A DNA stretch of 64,000 nt from Flavobacteriaceae bacterium S0862 (GCA_023015825.1 JALKAW010000004.1:62001-126000); one strand, 5' to 3'; shown: positions 43,763 to 52,458, counted from the stretch's first letter. Numbers and translations are program-made. Notes: generated from the letters alone by a model not told the origin.

Positions 43763-44329
43763 ATGGCAAGTACTTCAGATATTAGAAATGGATTATGCAT
43801 TAGATATAATCACGATATATATAAAATCATTGAATTCTTACATGTAAAACCTGGCAAAGGCCCCGCTTTTGTTCGTACAAAACTTAAAAGTGTAACAACA
43901 GGAAAGGTATTGGATAACACGTTTTCTGCTGGTCATAAAATAGATGATGTAAGGGTTGAGACGCATAAATTCCAATTTCTATACCATGATGGTGAGTTTT
44001 ATCACTTCATGAATGAGGCTGATTATACTCAAATTAGATTATTGGAAGCTGCCTTAGACCGTCCAGAACTTATGAAAGAAGGTGAAGTAGTAACAATACT
44101 TATTAATACAGAAGATAACATGCCTCTGTCTGTAGAAATGCCTGCAAGTGTAATTCTAGAAGTAACAGCTACAGAACCTGGAGTTAAAGGAAACACTGCA
44201 ACAAATGCCACAAAACCTGCTACTGTTGAAACGGGTGCGACTGTAAATGTGCCGTTATTTATTAATGAGGGAGATAAAATTAAAGTAGAGACAGATAAAG
44301 GTACATACAAAGAGCGTATTAAAGAATAA
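43763..44329 (+). CDS. efp: Elongation factor P
   Basis: EF-P relieves ribosomes stalled on polyproline. The 188 residues show three beta-barrel domains. The tip loop of domain I reads VKPGKGPAF, with Lys32 as the residue that other bacteria modify, and the domain III signature is VPLFINEGDKIKVETDKGTY. The Pro before Gly-Lys-Gly fits the lysine-modified class; no modification enzyme (EpmA/B) is seen here. An LpxD-like gene follows 13 bases later. Confidence 0.97.
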   Translation: MASTSDIRNGLCIRYNHDIYKIIEFLHVKPGKGPAFVRTKLKSVTTGKVLDNTFSAGHKIDDVRVETHKFQFLYHDGEFYHFMNEADYTQIRLLEAALDRPELMKEGEVVTILINTEDNMPLSVEMPASVILEVTATEPGVKGNTATNATKPATVETGATVNVPLFINEGDKIKVETDKGTYKERIKE

Positions 44330-44342
44330 GTTTTTTTTACAC

Positions 44343-45284
44343 ATGAAATTTCCAAAGGAGTATTCGTTAAAAGAAATTGCATCAATTATTGATTGTAATT
44401 ATGTTGGAGAAGATGATTTTCCAGTTTTGGGAATGAACGAAATTCATGTTGTAACACCTGGAGATATTGTTTTTGTAGACCATCCAAAATATTATGATAA
44501 AGCACTACAATCTAATGCAACTATTGTTTTAATTAACAAAGATGTAGACTGCCCAGAAGGAAAAGCGCTTTTAATTTCAGACGATCCATTTAGAGATTTC
44601 AATAAGTTAACAAAATATTTCAAACCGTTTCAACCTTCAAATAGCTCTGTTTCAGCAAGTGCAAAAATTGGGATTGATACTATTATTCAACCTAATTGCT
44701 TCATCGGAAACAACGTGATTATTGGTGATAATTGCACCATACACTCTAATGTTAGTATTTACGATGATACAGTTATTGGAAATAATGTGACAATACATTC
44801 TGGAACAGTTTTAGGAGCAAATGCCTTTTATTACAAAAATAGACCCGAGGGTTACGATAGACTAATATCTGGAGGTCGGGTTGTAATCGAAGATTTTGTT
44901 GATATAGGTGCAGCTTGTACTATAGACAGAGGAGTTACAGCAGACACAAAAATAGGAAAAGGCACTAAACTCGATAATCAAATACAAATAGGACATGATA
45001 CAATTATTGGAGAAAAATGCTTGATAGCATCACAAACTGGTATTGCTGGCTGTGTTATTGTAGAAGATAATGTAACTATTTGGGGGCAAGTAGGCGTGAA
45101 AAGTGGAATTGTTATAGCAAAAGGAACTGTGTTATATGCGCAATCTGGATTAGGGCAATCTACAGATGAGAACAAGGTATACTTCGGCTCTCCTGCATCA
45201 GAAGCTAGAGAAAAATTTAAAGAGATGGCTTATGTTAGGAAAATTCCAGAGATTCTCGAAAAACTAAAAAACAAAAAAGCTTAG
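44343..45284 (+). CDS. Second LpxD-like acyltransferase
   Basis: 313 residues, about 30 shorter than LpxD at 40449. The same parts are present: an N-terminal domain (YSLKEIASIIDCNYVGEDD), hexapeptide repeats, and His218 in QIQIGHDTIIGEKCLIASQTGIAG at the catalytic position. The C-terminal helix is short. Flavobacteria usually carry this paralogue between efp and sucD. It may acylate a different lipid A or amino-sugar substrate, or be a second LpxD with other chain choice; nothing here decides. Confidence 0.85.
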   Translation: MKFPKEYSLKEIASIIDCNYVGEDDFPVLGMNEIHVVTPGDIVFVDHPKYYDKALQSNATIVLINKDVDCPEGKALLISDDPFRDFNKLTKYFKPFQPSNSSVSASAKIGIDTIIQPNCFIGNNVIIGDNCTIHSNVSIYDDTVIGNNVTIHSGTVLGANAFYYKNRPEGYDRLISGGRVVIEDFVDIGAACTIDRGVTADTKIGKGTKLDNQIQIGHDTIIGEKCLIASQTGIAGCVIVEDNVTIWGQVGVKSGIVIAKGTVLYAQSGLGQSTDENKVYFGSPASEAREKFKEMAYVRKIPEILEKLKNKKA

Positions 45285-45345
45285 CAGATTTATATTTTCG
45301 AAAAAATTAAAGCCTAAAACACTTTAAAATATAGTTACAAAAAAT

Positions 45346-45353
45346 TACTTTTG
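45346..45353 (+). promoter_or_regulatory. -7 promoter box of sucD
   Basis: TACTTTTG matches TAnnTTTG and lies 35 bases before the sucD ATG, giving a leader of about 30 bases. Confidence 0.5.
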
Positions 45354-45388
45354 CCACGTCTTAAACTAAATAAATAAACAAAACACAA

Positions 45389-46261
45389 ATGAGCGTTTTA
45401 GTAAATAAAGATTCAAAAATTATTGTTCAAGGATTTACAGGAAGTGAAGGAACTTTTCATGCTTCACAAATGATTGAATATGGAACTAATGTAGTTGGAG
45501 GTGTTACTCCTGGTAAAGGTGGTCAAACACATTTAGACAAACCAGTTTTTAATACTGTTGAAGAAGCTGTTAAGCAAGTTGAAGCCGATACAACAATTAT
45601 TTTTGTTCCACCAGCTTTTGCAGCCGATGCGATTATGGAAGCTGCTGATGCTGGAATTAAAGTAATTATTACTATTACAGAAGGGATACCTGTAGCAGAT
45701 ATGATTAAAGCTTCAGATTACATAAAGGACAGAAATTGTCGTTTAGTTGGACCTAATTGCCCTGGTGTAATTACTCCTAGTGAAGCTAAAGTAGGTATTA
45801 TGCCTGGCTTTGTGTTTAAGAAAGGAACTGTTGGTATTGTTTCAAAATCTGGAACATTAACATATGAGGCTGCCGACCAAGTTGTAAAGCAAGGTCTTGG
45901 AATAACTACAGCTATTGGTATTGGTGGTGATCCAATTATTGGAACGACTACCAAGGAAGCTGTTGAAATGCTTATCAATGATCCAGAAACTGAATGTGTG
46001 GTAATGATAGGCGAAATTGGAGGACAATTAGAAAGCGATGCAGCAAAATGGTATAAAGAAAGTGGAAGCAAAAAACCAGTTGTTGGCTTTATTGCTGGCG
46101 AAACGGCACCTGCTGGACGTACTATGGGACATGCAGGAGCGATAGTTGGTGGTAGTGATGATACAGCACAAGCGAAAAAGCAAATTATGAGAAACTGTGG
46201 AATTCATGTAGTCGATTCTCCAGCAGAAATTGGTAAAAAAGTAGCCGAAGTAATGGCTTAA
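45389..46261 (+). CDS. sucD: Succinyl-CoA synthetase alpha subunit
   Basis: SucD pairs with SucC to interconvert succinyl-CoA and succinate with ATP or GTP formation in the TCA cycle. The 290 residues show the CoA-binding Rossmann start ([22 protein letters not shown]), [24 protein letters not shown], and the phospho-His region [20 protein letters not shown]. sucC is not in the window; sucC and sucD are often apart in flavobacteria. A strong terminator follows, and an exact promoter box lies upstream. Confidence 0.97.
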   Translation: MSVLVNKDSKIIVQGFTGSEGTFHASQMIEYGTNVVGGVTPGKGGQTHLDKPVFNTVEEAVKQVEADTTIIFVPPAFAADAIMEAADAGIKVIITITEGIPVADMIKASDYIKDRNCRLVGPNCPGVITPSEAKVGIMPGFVFKKGTVGIVSKSGTLTYEAADQVVKQGLGITTAIGIGGDPIIGTTTKEAVEMLINDPETECVVMIGEIGGQLESDAAKWYKESGSKKPVVGFIAGETAPAGRTMGHAGAIVGGSDDTAQAKKQIMRNCGIHVVDSPAEIGKKVAEVMA

Positions 46262-46290
46262 AAAATAGAAATGAACGTTGATGTTCTGTT

Positions 46291-46322
46291 AAAAACCTCA
46301 CAAGATTTTGTGAGGTTTTTTT
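46291..46322 (+). terminator. Rho-independent terminator of sucD
   Basis: A perfect 13-bp stem AAAAACCTCACAA / TTGTGAGGTTTTT with a 4-base loop (GATT) runs into T's. It lies 30 bases after the sucD stop. Confidence 0.92.
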
Positions 46323-46344
46323 ATTTCATGCAACTTGTAATTAC

Positions 46345-46352
46345 TATATTTG
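46345..46352 (+). promoter_or_regulatory. -7 promoter box of fabG
   Basis: TATATTTG, an exact TAnnTTTG match, lies 26 bases before the fabG ATG and just after the sucD terminator. Confidence 0.55.
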
Positions 46353-46378
46353 AATAACTATAAACCATTAATTATACC

Positions 46379-47125
46379 ATGAAATTATTAGAAGGTAAAA
46401 CAGCAATTATTACTGGCGCAAGTAGAGGAATAGGAAAAGGAATTGCACAAGTATTTGCAGAACAAGGCGCAAATGTAGCATTTACATATAGTTCATCAGT
46501 TGAGGCTGCACAAGAACTGGAAAAAGAATTAAACGCTTTAGGCGTAAAGGCAAAAGGTTATAAAAGTAATGCCGCTAGTTTCAATGAATCTCAAGAATTA
46601 GCAGATGAAGTTCTTAAAGAATTTGGGAGCATTGATATTCTAGTTAATAATGCTGGAATCACAAAGGATAACTTACTAATGAGAATGGGTGAGGAAGATT
46701 TTGATAAAGTGATTGAAGTTAACCTAAAATCTGTTTTTAACATGACAAAAGCTGTTCAACGAACTATGTTGAAACAGCGTAAAGGTTCAATAATAAACAT
46801 GAGCTCAGTTGTTGGTGTAAAAGGAAATGCGGGACAAACTAATTATGCTGCATCTAAAGCTGGAATTATTGGGTTTTCAAAATCTGTTGCATTAGAGTTA
46901 GGCTCTAGAAACATTAGAAGTAATGTAATTGCACCAGGATTTATTGAAACAGAAATGACTGCCAAATTAGATGAGGAAACTGTAAAAGGTTGGCGAGCAG
47001 CAATCCCCTTAAAGCGTGGAGGAACTCCTGAAGATATTGCAAATGCATGTGTGTTTTTGGCAAGTGATTTATCAGCCTACATAACAGGGCAAACTTTAAA
47101 CGTAGACGGTGGAATGTTGACTTAA
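46379..47125 (+). CDS. fabG: 3-oxoacyl-ACP reductase
   Basis: FabG reduces 3-oxoacyl-ACP with NADPH in fatty acid elongation. The 248 residues show the SDR signature: TGASRGIGKGIA near 12, NNAGI, the catalytic Ser in INMSSVVGV, and YAASK with Tyr and Lys. The C-terminal GQTLNVDGGM is typical of FabG. Length is normal. It has its own promoter, and no other fab gene is adjacent; FabZ is part of the lpxC fusion upstream. Confidence 0.95.
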   Translation: MKLLEGKTAIITGASRGIGKGIAQVFAEQGANVAFTYSSSVEAAQELEKELNALGVKAKGYKSNAASFNESQELADEVLKEFGSIDILVNNAGITKDNLLMRMGEEDFDKVIEVNLKSVFNMTKAVQRTMLKQRKGSIINMSSVVGVKGNAGQTNYAASKAGIIGFSKSVALELGSRNIRSNVIAPGFIETEMTAKLDEETVKGWRAAIPLKRGGTPEDIANACVFLASDLSAYITGQTLNVDGGMLT

Positions 47126-47148
47126 AGAAGATTTAGGCAAGAGTGATT

Positions 47149-47167
47149 TCTTTCCCTTTGGGAAAGA
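47149..47167. repeat. Palindromic element between fabG and the VWA-like gene
   Basis: TCTTTCCC-TTT-GGGAAAGA is a perfect 8-bp stem with a 3-base loop, 23 bases after the fabG stop. The hairpin and its tail look like a short dispersed repeat seen in flavobacterial genomes, but I cannot count copies from this window alone. It lies between the stop of fabG and the preferred ATG at 47191. Confidence 0.45.
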
Positions 47168-47190
47168 TACCGAAGGCAGAAAGGGCTTAT

Positions 47191-49221
47191 ATGCAAACTG
47201 ACACAATATTATATATAATTTTAGCTGGAATAGCAGCGCTTTTGTTAGCGCTGTTTCAGTATATATATAGATCTAAAAAGCGAAAATTAAATCCAATTTT
47301 TTCACTATTAAGGTTTATAACAATTTTTTGTGTTTTATTATTAATAATAAACCCAAAGTTTGAAAAAGTTACGTTATATAATGAAAAGCCTAATCTTGTA
47401 GTTGTTGTTGATGATTCAGAGTCAGTCAAACATTTAGAACAAGATAAAAGTGTAAATGAATTACTAGATTCTATCAAGAATAGCAAAGAGTTAAACGATA
47501 GATTCAATCTTGATATTTACAGTTTTGGGTCGGAATTCCAAAAATTAGATTCGCTAAATTTCAATCAATCACAAACAAATTATACATCTGTATTTAGTAA
47601 TTTGCAACAAATTTACAAAGAGTCTAACTCACCAACAGTATTAATTAGCGATGGTAATCAGACTTTTGGAAGAGATTTTGAGTTTTCTTCAAAGCAATAC
47701 AAACAGCCTATCTTTTCTGTTATTCTAGGTGATACGATAACGTATTCTGATTTAAAAATCCAACAACTCAACGTTAATAAGTATGCGTATTTAAAAAATA
47801 AATTCCCAGTTGAAGTTATTGCTGTGCATAATGGCAATACTCCTGTAAGCTCTACATTTACTATTAAAAAAGGAAATGCAACACTATATTCAACCAATTT
47901 ACAGTTTTCAAAAACGAATAATTCCCAAACTCTAAATATAACTTTACCTTCAGATAAGGTTGGTGTTAACAGTTATGTAGCGTCTTTATCTCCTTTATCA
48001 ACCGAAAAGAATATTGCAAACAACTCCAAGCCATTTGCTTTAGAGGTTATCGACCAAAAAACTAATGTTGCCATTGTCACTTCTATATCGCATCCAGATA
48101 TTGGAACATTGAAAAAAGCAATAGAAAGTAACGAACAACGTACTGCTTTTATCCTGTCTCCCATGGGTTATATTAACAAAAAGCAAGACTATCAAATGGT
48201 GATTCTATATCAGCCAAATAGTAGATTCAAACCTGTTTTTGAGTCTTTAGATGCAGAAGGAAAGAATAGATTTATTATTACTGGAATAAATACCGATTGG
48301 GTGTTCTTGAATAGTATTCAGAATGTTTTTCAACAAAAGATTACAAATCAGGAGGAAAGTTTTCAAGCTATTTTCAATGATAATTTTAATACTTTTCTAC
48401 CTGGTGAGCTAACCTTTGATAATTTACCACCATTAGAATCTGAATTTGGTGATGTAGAATTTAATATTCCTATAGAAGTATTATTATTCAAGAATATTAA
48501 TAATAATATAATAGAAGAACCACTAATGGCTACTTACGAAAATGTTGGCCAAAGAGGTGTGATGTTATTTGGAGAAGGCATTTGGCGTTGGCGTTCTCAA
48601 AGTTACCTAGACACAAATTCTTTTAATGAGTTTGATGATTTTATTGGAAAAATCATACAATATACAGCTTCTAATAAACGTCGAAACAGACTAAACATAA
48701 ATTATGAACCATTCTATAATGGAAGTGACAACATAAAAATAACAGCTCAGTTTTTTAATAAAAATTACGAATTTGATGCTGCAGCCTCCTTAGAGATGGT
48801 GATTAAGAATATTGAAACAAATGAAACAACAGTTATCCCATTTGTTTTGCAACAAAACACTTATGAGGTTAATTTAAACGATTTTCCTTCAGGAGATTAT
48901 GATTTTACTGTTAGAGCAAATGGAGGTGAAGTAACGTCTTCAGGTCGTACTAAAATACTCGATTACAATGTCGAAAAACAGTTTTTAAATGCCAATGTGT
49001 CAAAACTTGAACGTGTAGCCAACAGTAGTAATGGCAGTAGCTACCTAATTGATAATGCAAACTCTTTAATTGATGACTTAACAAATGACTCAAGATTTGT
49101 AACTCTCCAAAAAAGCAATAAAAATGTTGTACCTTTGATAGACTTTAAATACCTATTAGGGCTTATTGTTTTAAGTCTAAGTATTGAATGGTTTTTAAGA
49201 AAATATAACGGACTTATTTAA
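47191..49221 (+). CDS. Large membrane protein with VWA-like domain
   Basis: About 676 residues. Two N-terminal membrane helices (about 5-25 and 38-56) are followed by a VWA-like domain opening PNLVVVVDDSESVKHL, where a MIDAS-like D-x-S-x-S is only partly kept (DDSES). Middle and late regions are beta-rich with an Ig/BatD-like stretch, and a C-terminal helix (about 655-670) ends the protein. This layout matches flavobacterial 'VWA domain' proteins of unknown role. I choose the ATG at 47191 (MQTDTILYII); the longer frame from a GTG at 47143 would translate through a palindrome. Confidence 0.78.
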   Translation: MQTDTILYIILAGIAALLLALFQYIYRSKKRKLNPIFSLLRFITIFCVLLLIINPKFEKVTLYNEKPNLVVVVDDSESVKHLEQDKSVNELLDSIKNSKELNDRFNLDIYSFGSEFQKLDSLNFNQSQTNYTSVFSNLQQIYKESNSPTVLISDGNQTFGRDFEFSSKQYKQPIFSVILGDTITYSDLKIQQLNVNKYAYLKNKFPVEVIAVHNGNTPVSSTFTIKKGNATLYSTNLQFSKTNNSQTLNITLPSDKVGVNSYVASLSPLSTEKNIANNSKPFALEVIDQKTNVAIVTSISHPDIGTLKKAIESNEQRTAFILSPMGYINKKQDYQMVILYQPNSRFKPVFESLDAEGKNRFIITGINTDWVFLNSIQNVFQQKITNQEESFQAIFNDNFNTFLPGELTFDNLPPLESEFGDVEFNIPIEVLLFKNINNNIIEEPLMATYENVGQRGVMLFGEGIWRWRSQSYLDTNSFNEFDDFIGKIIQYTASNKRRNRLNINYEPFYNGSDNIKITAQFFNKNYEFDAAASLEMVIKNIETNETTVIPFVLQQNTYEVNLNDFPSGDYDFTVRANGGEVTSSGRTKILDYNVEKQFLNANVSKLERVANSSNGSSYLIDNANSLIDDLTNDSRFVTLQKSNKNVVPLIDFKYLLGLIVLSLSIEWFLRKYNGLI

Positions 49222-49243
49222 TAACATTAACAAAAAAATAAAA

Positions 49244-50059
49244 ATGGAAAAATTACCAAAAATTGGAATACCAATTATTATTGTAGCTATTATTCTTATT
49301 ATTGTGCTTGCAAAATCTGCAGTAACCATAGATTCTGGGGAGGCTGGAGTACTTTTTAAAACCTTTGGGGAAGGAGTGGTTGTTGATGAGCCACCAATGG
49401 GCGAAGGCTTTCATATTGTAGCACCTTGGAATAAAGTATACGTTTACGAAGTACGACAACAAGAGCTTTTTGAAAAAATGAAAGTCCTTTCATCAAACGG
49501 ATTGGAAATTCAAATCGATGCCTCAGCTTGGTACGAGCCTGTTTATAATGACCTAGGAAATTTACACCAATCTCTCGGTCAAGGTTATTTACAACGTGTT
49601 ATTCAGCCAGCTATTCGTTCTGCAGCACGTAGTGTTGTAGGTAGATATACACCGGAGCAATTATATTCAAGCAAGCGTGATGCTATCCAAGATGAAATTT
49701 ACGAAGAGACTAAAAAGATTTTAGAAAAGCAGTATGTTCAGCTTAATGAAGTATTAGTAAGAGATGTAACATTACCAAATACAATTAAAGATGCTATTGA
49801 GCGTAAATTAAAACAAGAGCAGGAATCTTTAGAATATGAATTTAGATTAGTTACTGCTGCAAAAGAAGCTGAAAAAGTAATTATTGAGGCTGAAGGGAAA
49901 GCTGAATCAAATAGAATTTTAAGTGCTTCTTTAACAGATAAAATCTTACAAGATAAAGGAATTGATGCAACTATGAAATTAGCTGAATCACCTAATAGCA
50001 AAGTAATAGTTATTGGTTCAGGAAAAGACGGATTACCAATAATTTTAGGAAATCAATAA
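49244..50059 (+). CDS. Prohibitin/SPFH-domain membrane protein
   Basis: 271 residues. One N-terminal membrane helix (about 8-26), then an SPFH/band 7 domain (about 27-200: SGEAGVLFKTFGEGV, MGEGFHIVAPWNKVYVYEVRQQE, RVIQPAIRSAARSVVGRYTPEQLYS, RDVTLPNTIKDAIERKLKQEQ), then a coiled coil (EAEKVIIEAEGKAESNRIL). This is a bacterial prohibitin homologue, forming ring-like assemblies on the membrane that guard protease or lipid domains. It follows the VWA-like gene by 22 bases and probably shares its transcript. Confidence 0.92.
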   Translation: MEKLPKIGIPIIIVAIILIIVLAKSAVTIDSGEAGVLFKTFGEGVVVDEPPMGEGFHIVAPWNKVYVYEVRQQELFEKMKVLSSNGLEIQIDASAWYEPVYNDLGNLHQSLGQGYLQRVIQPAIRSAARSVVGRYTPEQLYSSKRDAIQDEIYEETKKILEKQYVQLNEVLVRDVTLPNTIKDAIERKLKQEQESLEYEFRLVTAAKEAEKVIIEAEGKAESNRILSASLTDKILQDKGIDATMKLAESPNSKVIVIGSGKDGLPIILGNQ

Positions 50060-50111
50060 GATTTTAAAAAAAATTAATGAAGATAACTTGGAATTCTAAT
50101 TTTTTATTCTG

Positions 50112-50119
50112 AATCTTTG
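50112..50119 (+). promoter_or_regulatory. Near-match -7 box before the his leader
   Basis: AATCTTTG differs from TAnnTTTG by one base (first T). It lies 17 bases before the leader-peptide ATG and is the best candidate for the his operon promoter. Confidence 0.4.
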
Positions 50120-50136
50120 TTAAGACAAAAAACAAA

Positions 50137-50193
50137 ATGAATTTTATTCAATTACATCATCATCATTTTCATATCTCCGCTCAAGCGAGTTGA
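50137..50193 (+). CDS. hisL: Histidine operon leader peptide
   Basis: An 18-codon ORF reading MNFIQLHHHHFHISAQAS, with five His codons in a span of six (four in a row, Phe, then one more), stop TGA at 50191. It lies directly upstream of hisG within a set of mutually exclusive hairpins. By analogy with enteric his leaders, ribosomes stall at the His codons when charged tRNA-His is short and so keep the operon on. No function is expected for the peptide itself. Confidence 0.85.
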   Translation: MNFIQLHHHHFHISAQAS

Positions 50194-50235
50194 AAATGTA
50201 TTGAATAAAAACAAAATATTTTAAAACCGTTTGAG
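50164..50235 (+). promoter_or_regulatory. his attenuator: alternative RNA pairings
   Basis: Pairing 1: CATTTTCA (50164-50171, over the last His codons) with TGAAAATG (50191-50198, over the stop codon). Pairing 2, antiterminator: CTCAAGCG (50180-50187) with CGTTTGAG (50228-50235), eight pairs with one G-U. The second segment is the 5' arm of the terminator, so pairings 2 and terminator exclude each other. Ribosomes stalled on His codons would free CTCAAGCG; ribosomes reaching the stop at 50191 would cover it. Confidence 0.75.
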
Positions 50236-50257
50236 TAAATCAAACGGTTTTTTATTT
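50223..50257 (+). terminator. his attenuator terminator
   Basis: A perfect 12-bp stem AAAACCGTTTGA (50223-50234) / TCAAACGGTTTT (50240-50251) with a 5-base loop, followed by T's. It lies between the leader peptide and hisG. Confidence 0.9.
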
Positions 50258-50282
50258 TAAAAAAATTGAAATTCTACCAAAA

Positions 50283-50295
50283 GATTTACTCAAAC
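50283..50295 (+). promoter_or_regulatory. Second competing segment just before hisG
   Basis: GATTTACTCAAAC is an exact 13-base complement of GTTTGAGTAAATC (50229-50241), which spans the 5' arm, loop and first bases of the 3' arm of the attenuator terminator. It can only pair after RNA polymerase has passed the terminator. It ends 16 bases before the hisG ATG. Confidence 0.55.
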
Positions 50296-50311
50296 AATTA
50301 AAAAAACTATA

Positions 50312-51169
50312 ATGAGTAAATTAAAAATTGCAGTTCAAAAATCAGGAAGATTAAACGAAGACTCTATGAGGCTTCTTAAAGACATTGGCATTTCTATTGA
50401 TAATGGCAAAGATCAACTAAAAGCTTCAGCAAATGGGTTCCCTCTTGAAGTATTTTATTTACGTAATGGAGATATTCCACAATACCTTAGAGATGGCGTA
50501 GTAGATGCAGCCATTATTGGAGAAAATGTATTGATCGAAAAAGGTAACGACATACAGTTTGTTGAAAAACTTGGTTTTTCAAAGTGTAGAGTTAGCATTG
50601 CTGTTCCAAAATCTACTGAATATAATAGTATTGAAGATTTGAAAAATAAGCGTATTGCAACATCCTACCCAAACACGGTTGACCAATTTCTTAAAAAAAA
50701 TAATGTAAAAGCAGAATTGCATATTATTAATGGTTCTGTTGAAATTGCTCCCAACATTGGACTAGCTGATGCTATTGTAGATATTGTTTCAAGTGGGAGC
50801 ACTTTATTCAAAAACAACTTAAAAGAAGAAGAGGTTATTTTAAAATCTGAAGCTGTTTTAGCGGTGTCTCCTTTAATATCTACTGAAAATCAAGCGATAT
50901 TAAATAAAATTCAGTTTAGAATTCAATCGGTTTTAAAAGGAAGAGCATCAAAATATGTATTATTAAATGCACCTAACGATAAACTAGATGATATCATTAA
51001 AATCCTACCAGGAATGAAAAGCCCAACAGTGTTGCCATTAGCCGAAGAAGGATGGAGTTCAGTGCATACAGTTATTAATAAAAACCAGTTCTGGGAGATT
51101 ATTGATGAATTGAAACTTAAAGGAGCTCAAGGAATATTAGTTTGTCCAATCGAAAAAATGGTAATATAG
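50312..51169 (+). CDS. hisG: ATP phosphoribosyltransferase (long form)
   Basis: HisG starts histidine synthesis by joining ATP and PRPP. At 285 residues it is the long form, with the catalytic part (1-210: KIAVQKSGRLNEDSMRLL, DAAIIGENVL, GLADAIVDIVSSGSTL with the PRPP loop) and a C-terminal regulatory ACT-like domain (about 212-285) that binds histidine in relatives. No HisZ is needed. Feedback inhibition is therefore likely, on top of the attenuator upstream. Confidence 0.97.
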   Translation: MSKLKIAVQKSGRLNEDSMRLLKDIGISIDNGKDQLKASANGFPLEVFYLRNGDIPQYLRDGVVDAAIIGENVLIEKGNDIQFVEKLGFSKCRVSIAVPKSTEYNSIEDLKNKRIATSYPNTVDQFLKKNNVKAELHIINGSVEIAPNIGLADAIVDIVSSGSTLFKNNLKEEEVILKSEAVLAVSPLISTENQAILNKIQFRIQSVLKGRASKYVLLNAPNDKLDDIIKILPGMKSPTVLPLAEEGWSSVHTVINKNQFWEIIDELKLKGAQGILVCPIEKMVI

Positions 51170-51171
51170 TT

Positions 51172-52458
51172 ATGAAAACAATAATAAACCCAAATAGAGA
51201 AGATTGGTCAACATTACTACGAAGGCCAACACAATCTGTTGAAGACATTGAAAATACGGTCAATCAAATATTTCAAGATGTGCAACAAAATGGAGATTTT
51301 GCAGTGACCAAGTACACGTCAATATTTGATGGCGTTGAACTTGATGATTTTGTTGTTTCAGAAGATGAATTAAATGAAGCTGAAAAAAATATTTCTGGAG
51401 ATTTAAAAAATGCCATTAAAATGGCAAAACAAAATATTGAATTGTTTCACAAAGCTCAAATGACATCTAAAGTAGAAGTTGAAACTACTACAGGTGTTTT
51501 TTGTTGGCAAGAAAAGCGACCAATAGAAAAAATCGGATTGTATATTCCTGGAGGAACTGCACCTTTATTTTCTTCGGTATTAATGCTAGCAATTCCCGCC
51601 CAAATTGTTGGTTGTAAAGATATAGTATTATGTTCGCCACCAAATAAAGAAGGAAAAATCGCTGATGAAATTTTATATGCAGCACAATTATGTGGATGTA
51701 CTAAGATTGTTAAAATTGGTGGTATTCAAGCTATTGCTGGATTAACTTTTGGAACTAAATCAGTTCCTAAAGTCTATAAAATATTTGGGCCAGGAAACCA
51801 GTTTGTTACTGTAGCAAAACAATTGTCTACTAAATACGGAATTGCCATTGATATGCCAGCAGGACCAAGTGAATTATTAGTTGTCGCAGATGATTCAGCT
51901 AATGCAGCTTATGTTGCTTCAGATTTGTTAAGTCAAGCTGAACATGGTACAGATAGTCAAGTTATTTTGGTGTCTGATTCAAAAAATCTCATTAAAAAAG
52001 TTGAAGATGAAATTGAAAATCAACTTCAAGATCTTCCAAGAAAAGATATAGCACAAAAAGCATTACAAAATTCAAAAGCATTTTTAATTGAAGATGTAGA
52101 AGAAGCACTTCAATTAATTAATGATTATGGTCCAGAACACTTAATTATTTCAACAATTAACAATGCTTTTTTTGTAGATAATATCGTAAATGCTGGTTCT
52201 GTATTTATAGGGAATTACACACCAGAAAGTGCTGGAGATTATGCTTCAGGAACCAATCACACCTTACCAACAAATGGGTTTTCAAAAGCCTACTCAGGTG
52301 TGAATTTGGATAGTTTTACAAAGAGTATAACGTTTCAAAAAATTAATAAAGAAGGCTTATTAAACATTGGTAGAACTATTGAGTTAATGGCAGAAGCTGA
52401 AGGCTTACAAGCACATAAAAATGCCGTTTCAATAAGATTAAAAGATCTAAAGAAATGA
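51172..52458 (+). CDS. hisD: Histidinol dehydrogenase
   Basis: HisD carries out the last two oxidations to histidine using NAD and zinc. The family motifs are present: IGLYIPGGTAPLFSSVLMLAIPA, KIFGPGNQFVTVAKQ, DMPAGPSELLV, LLSQAEHGTDSQVIL (metal Gln/His) and YGPEHLII. I choose the ATG at 51172 (MKTIINPNRE), 2 bases after the hisG stop; an upstream in-frame TTG would overlap hisG. Length is typical. It is followed by hisC with a 4-base overlap. Confidence 0.97.
   Translation: MKTIINPNREDWSTLLRRPTQSVEDIENTVNQIFQDVQQNGDFAVTKYTSIFDGVELDDFVVSEDELNEAEKNISGDLKNAIKMAKQNIELFHKAQMTSKVEVETTTGVFCWQEKRPIEKIGLYIPGGTAPLFSSVLMLAIPAQIVGCKDIVLCSPPNKEGKIADEILYAAQLCGCTKIVKIGGIQAIAGLTFGTKSVPKVYKIFGPGNQFVTVAKQLSTKYGIAIDMPAGPSELLVVADDSANAAYVASDLLSQAEHGTDSQVILVSDSKNLIKKVEDEIENQLQDLPRKDIAQKALQNSKAFLIEDVEEALQLINDYGPEHLIISTINNAFFVDNIVNAGSVFIGNYTPESAGDYASGTNHTLPTNGFSKAYSGVNLDSFTKSITFQKINKEGLLNIGRTIELMAEAEGLQAHKNAVSIRLKDLKK

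Noticed and set aside
47143-47190. GTG start of the VWA-like gene
   Set aside because: It would translate a palindromic element; the ATG at 47191 leads straight into the first membrane helix.
50077-50112. Short ORF before the his promoter (MKITWNSNFLF)
   Set aside because: It has 11 codons, no His codons, and lies upstream of the probable transcription start.
51142-51171. Upstream TTG start of hisD inside hisG
   Set aside because: The ATG at 51172 gives the normal HisD N-terminus and standard spacing.
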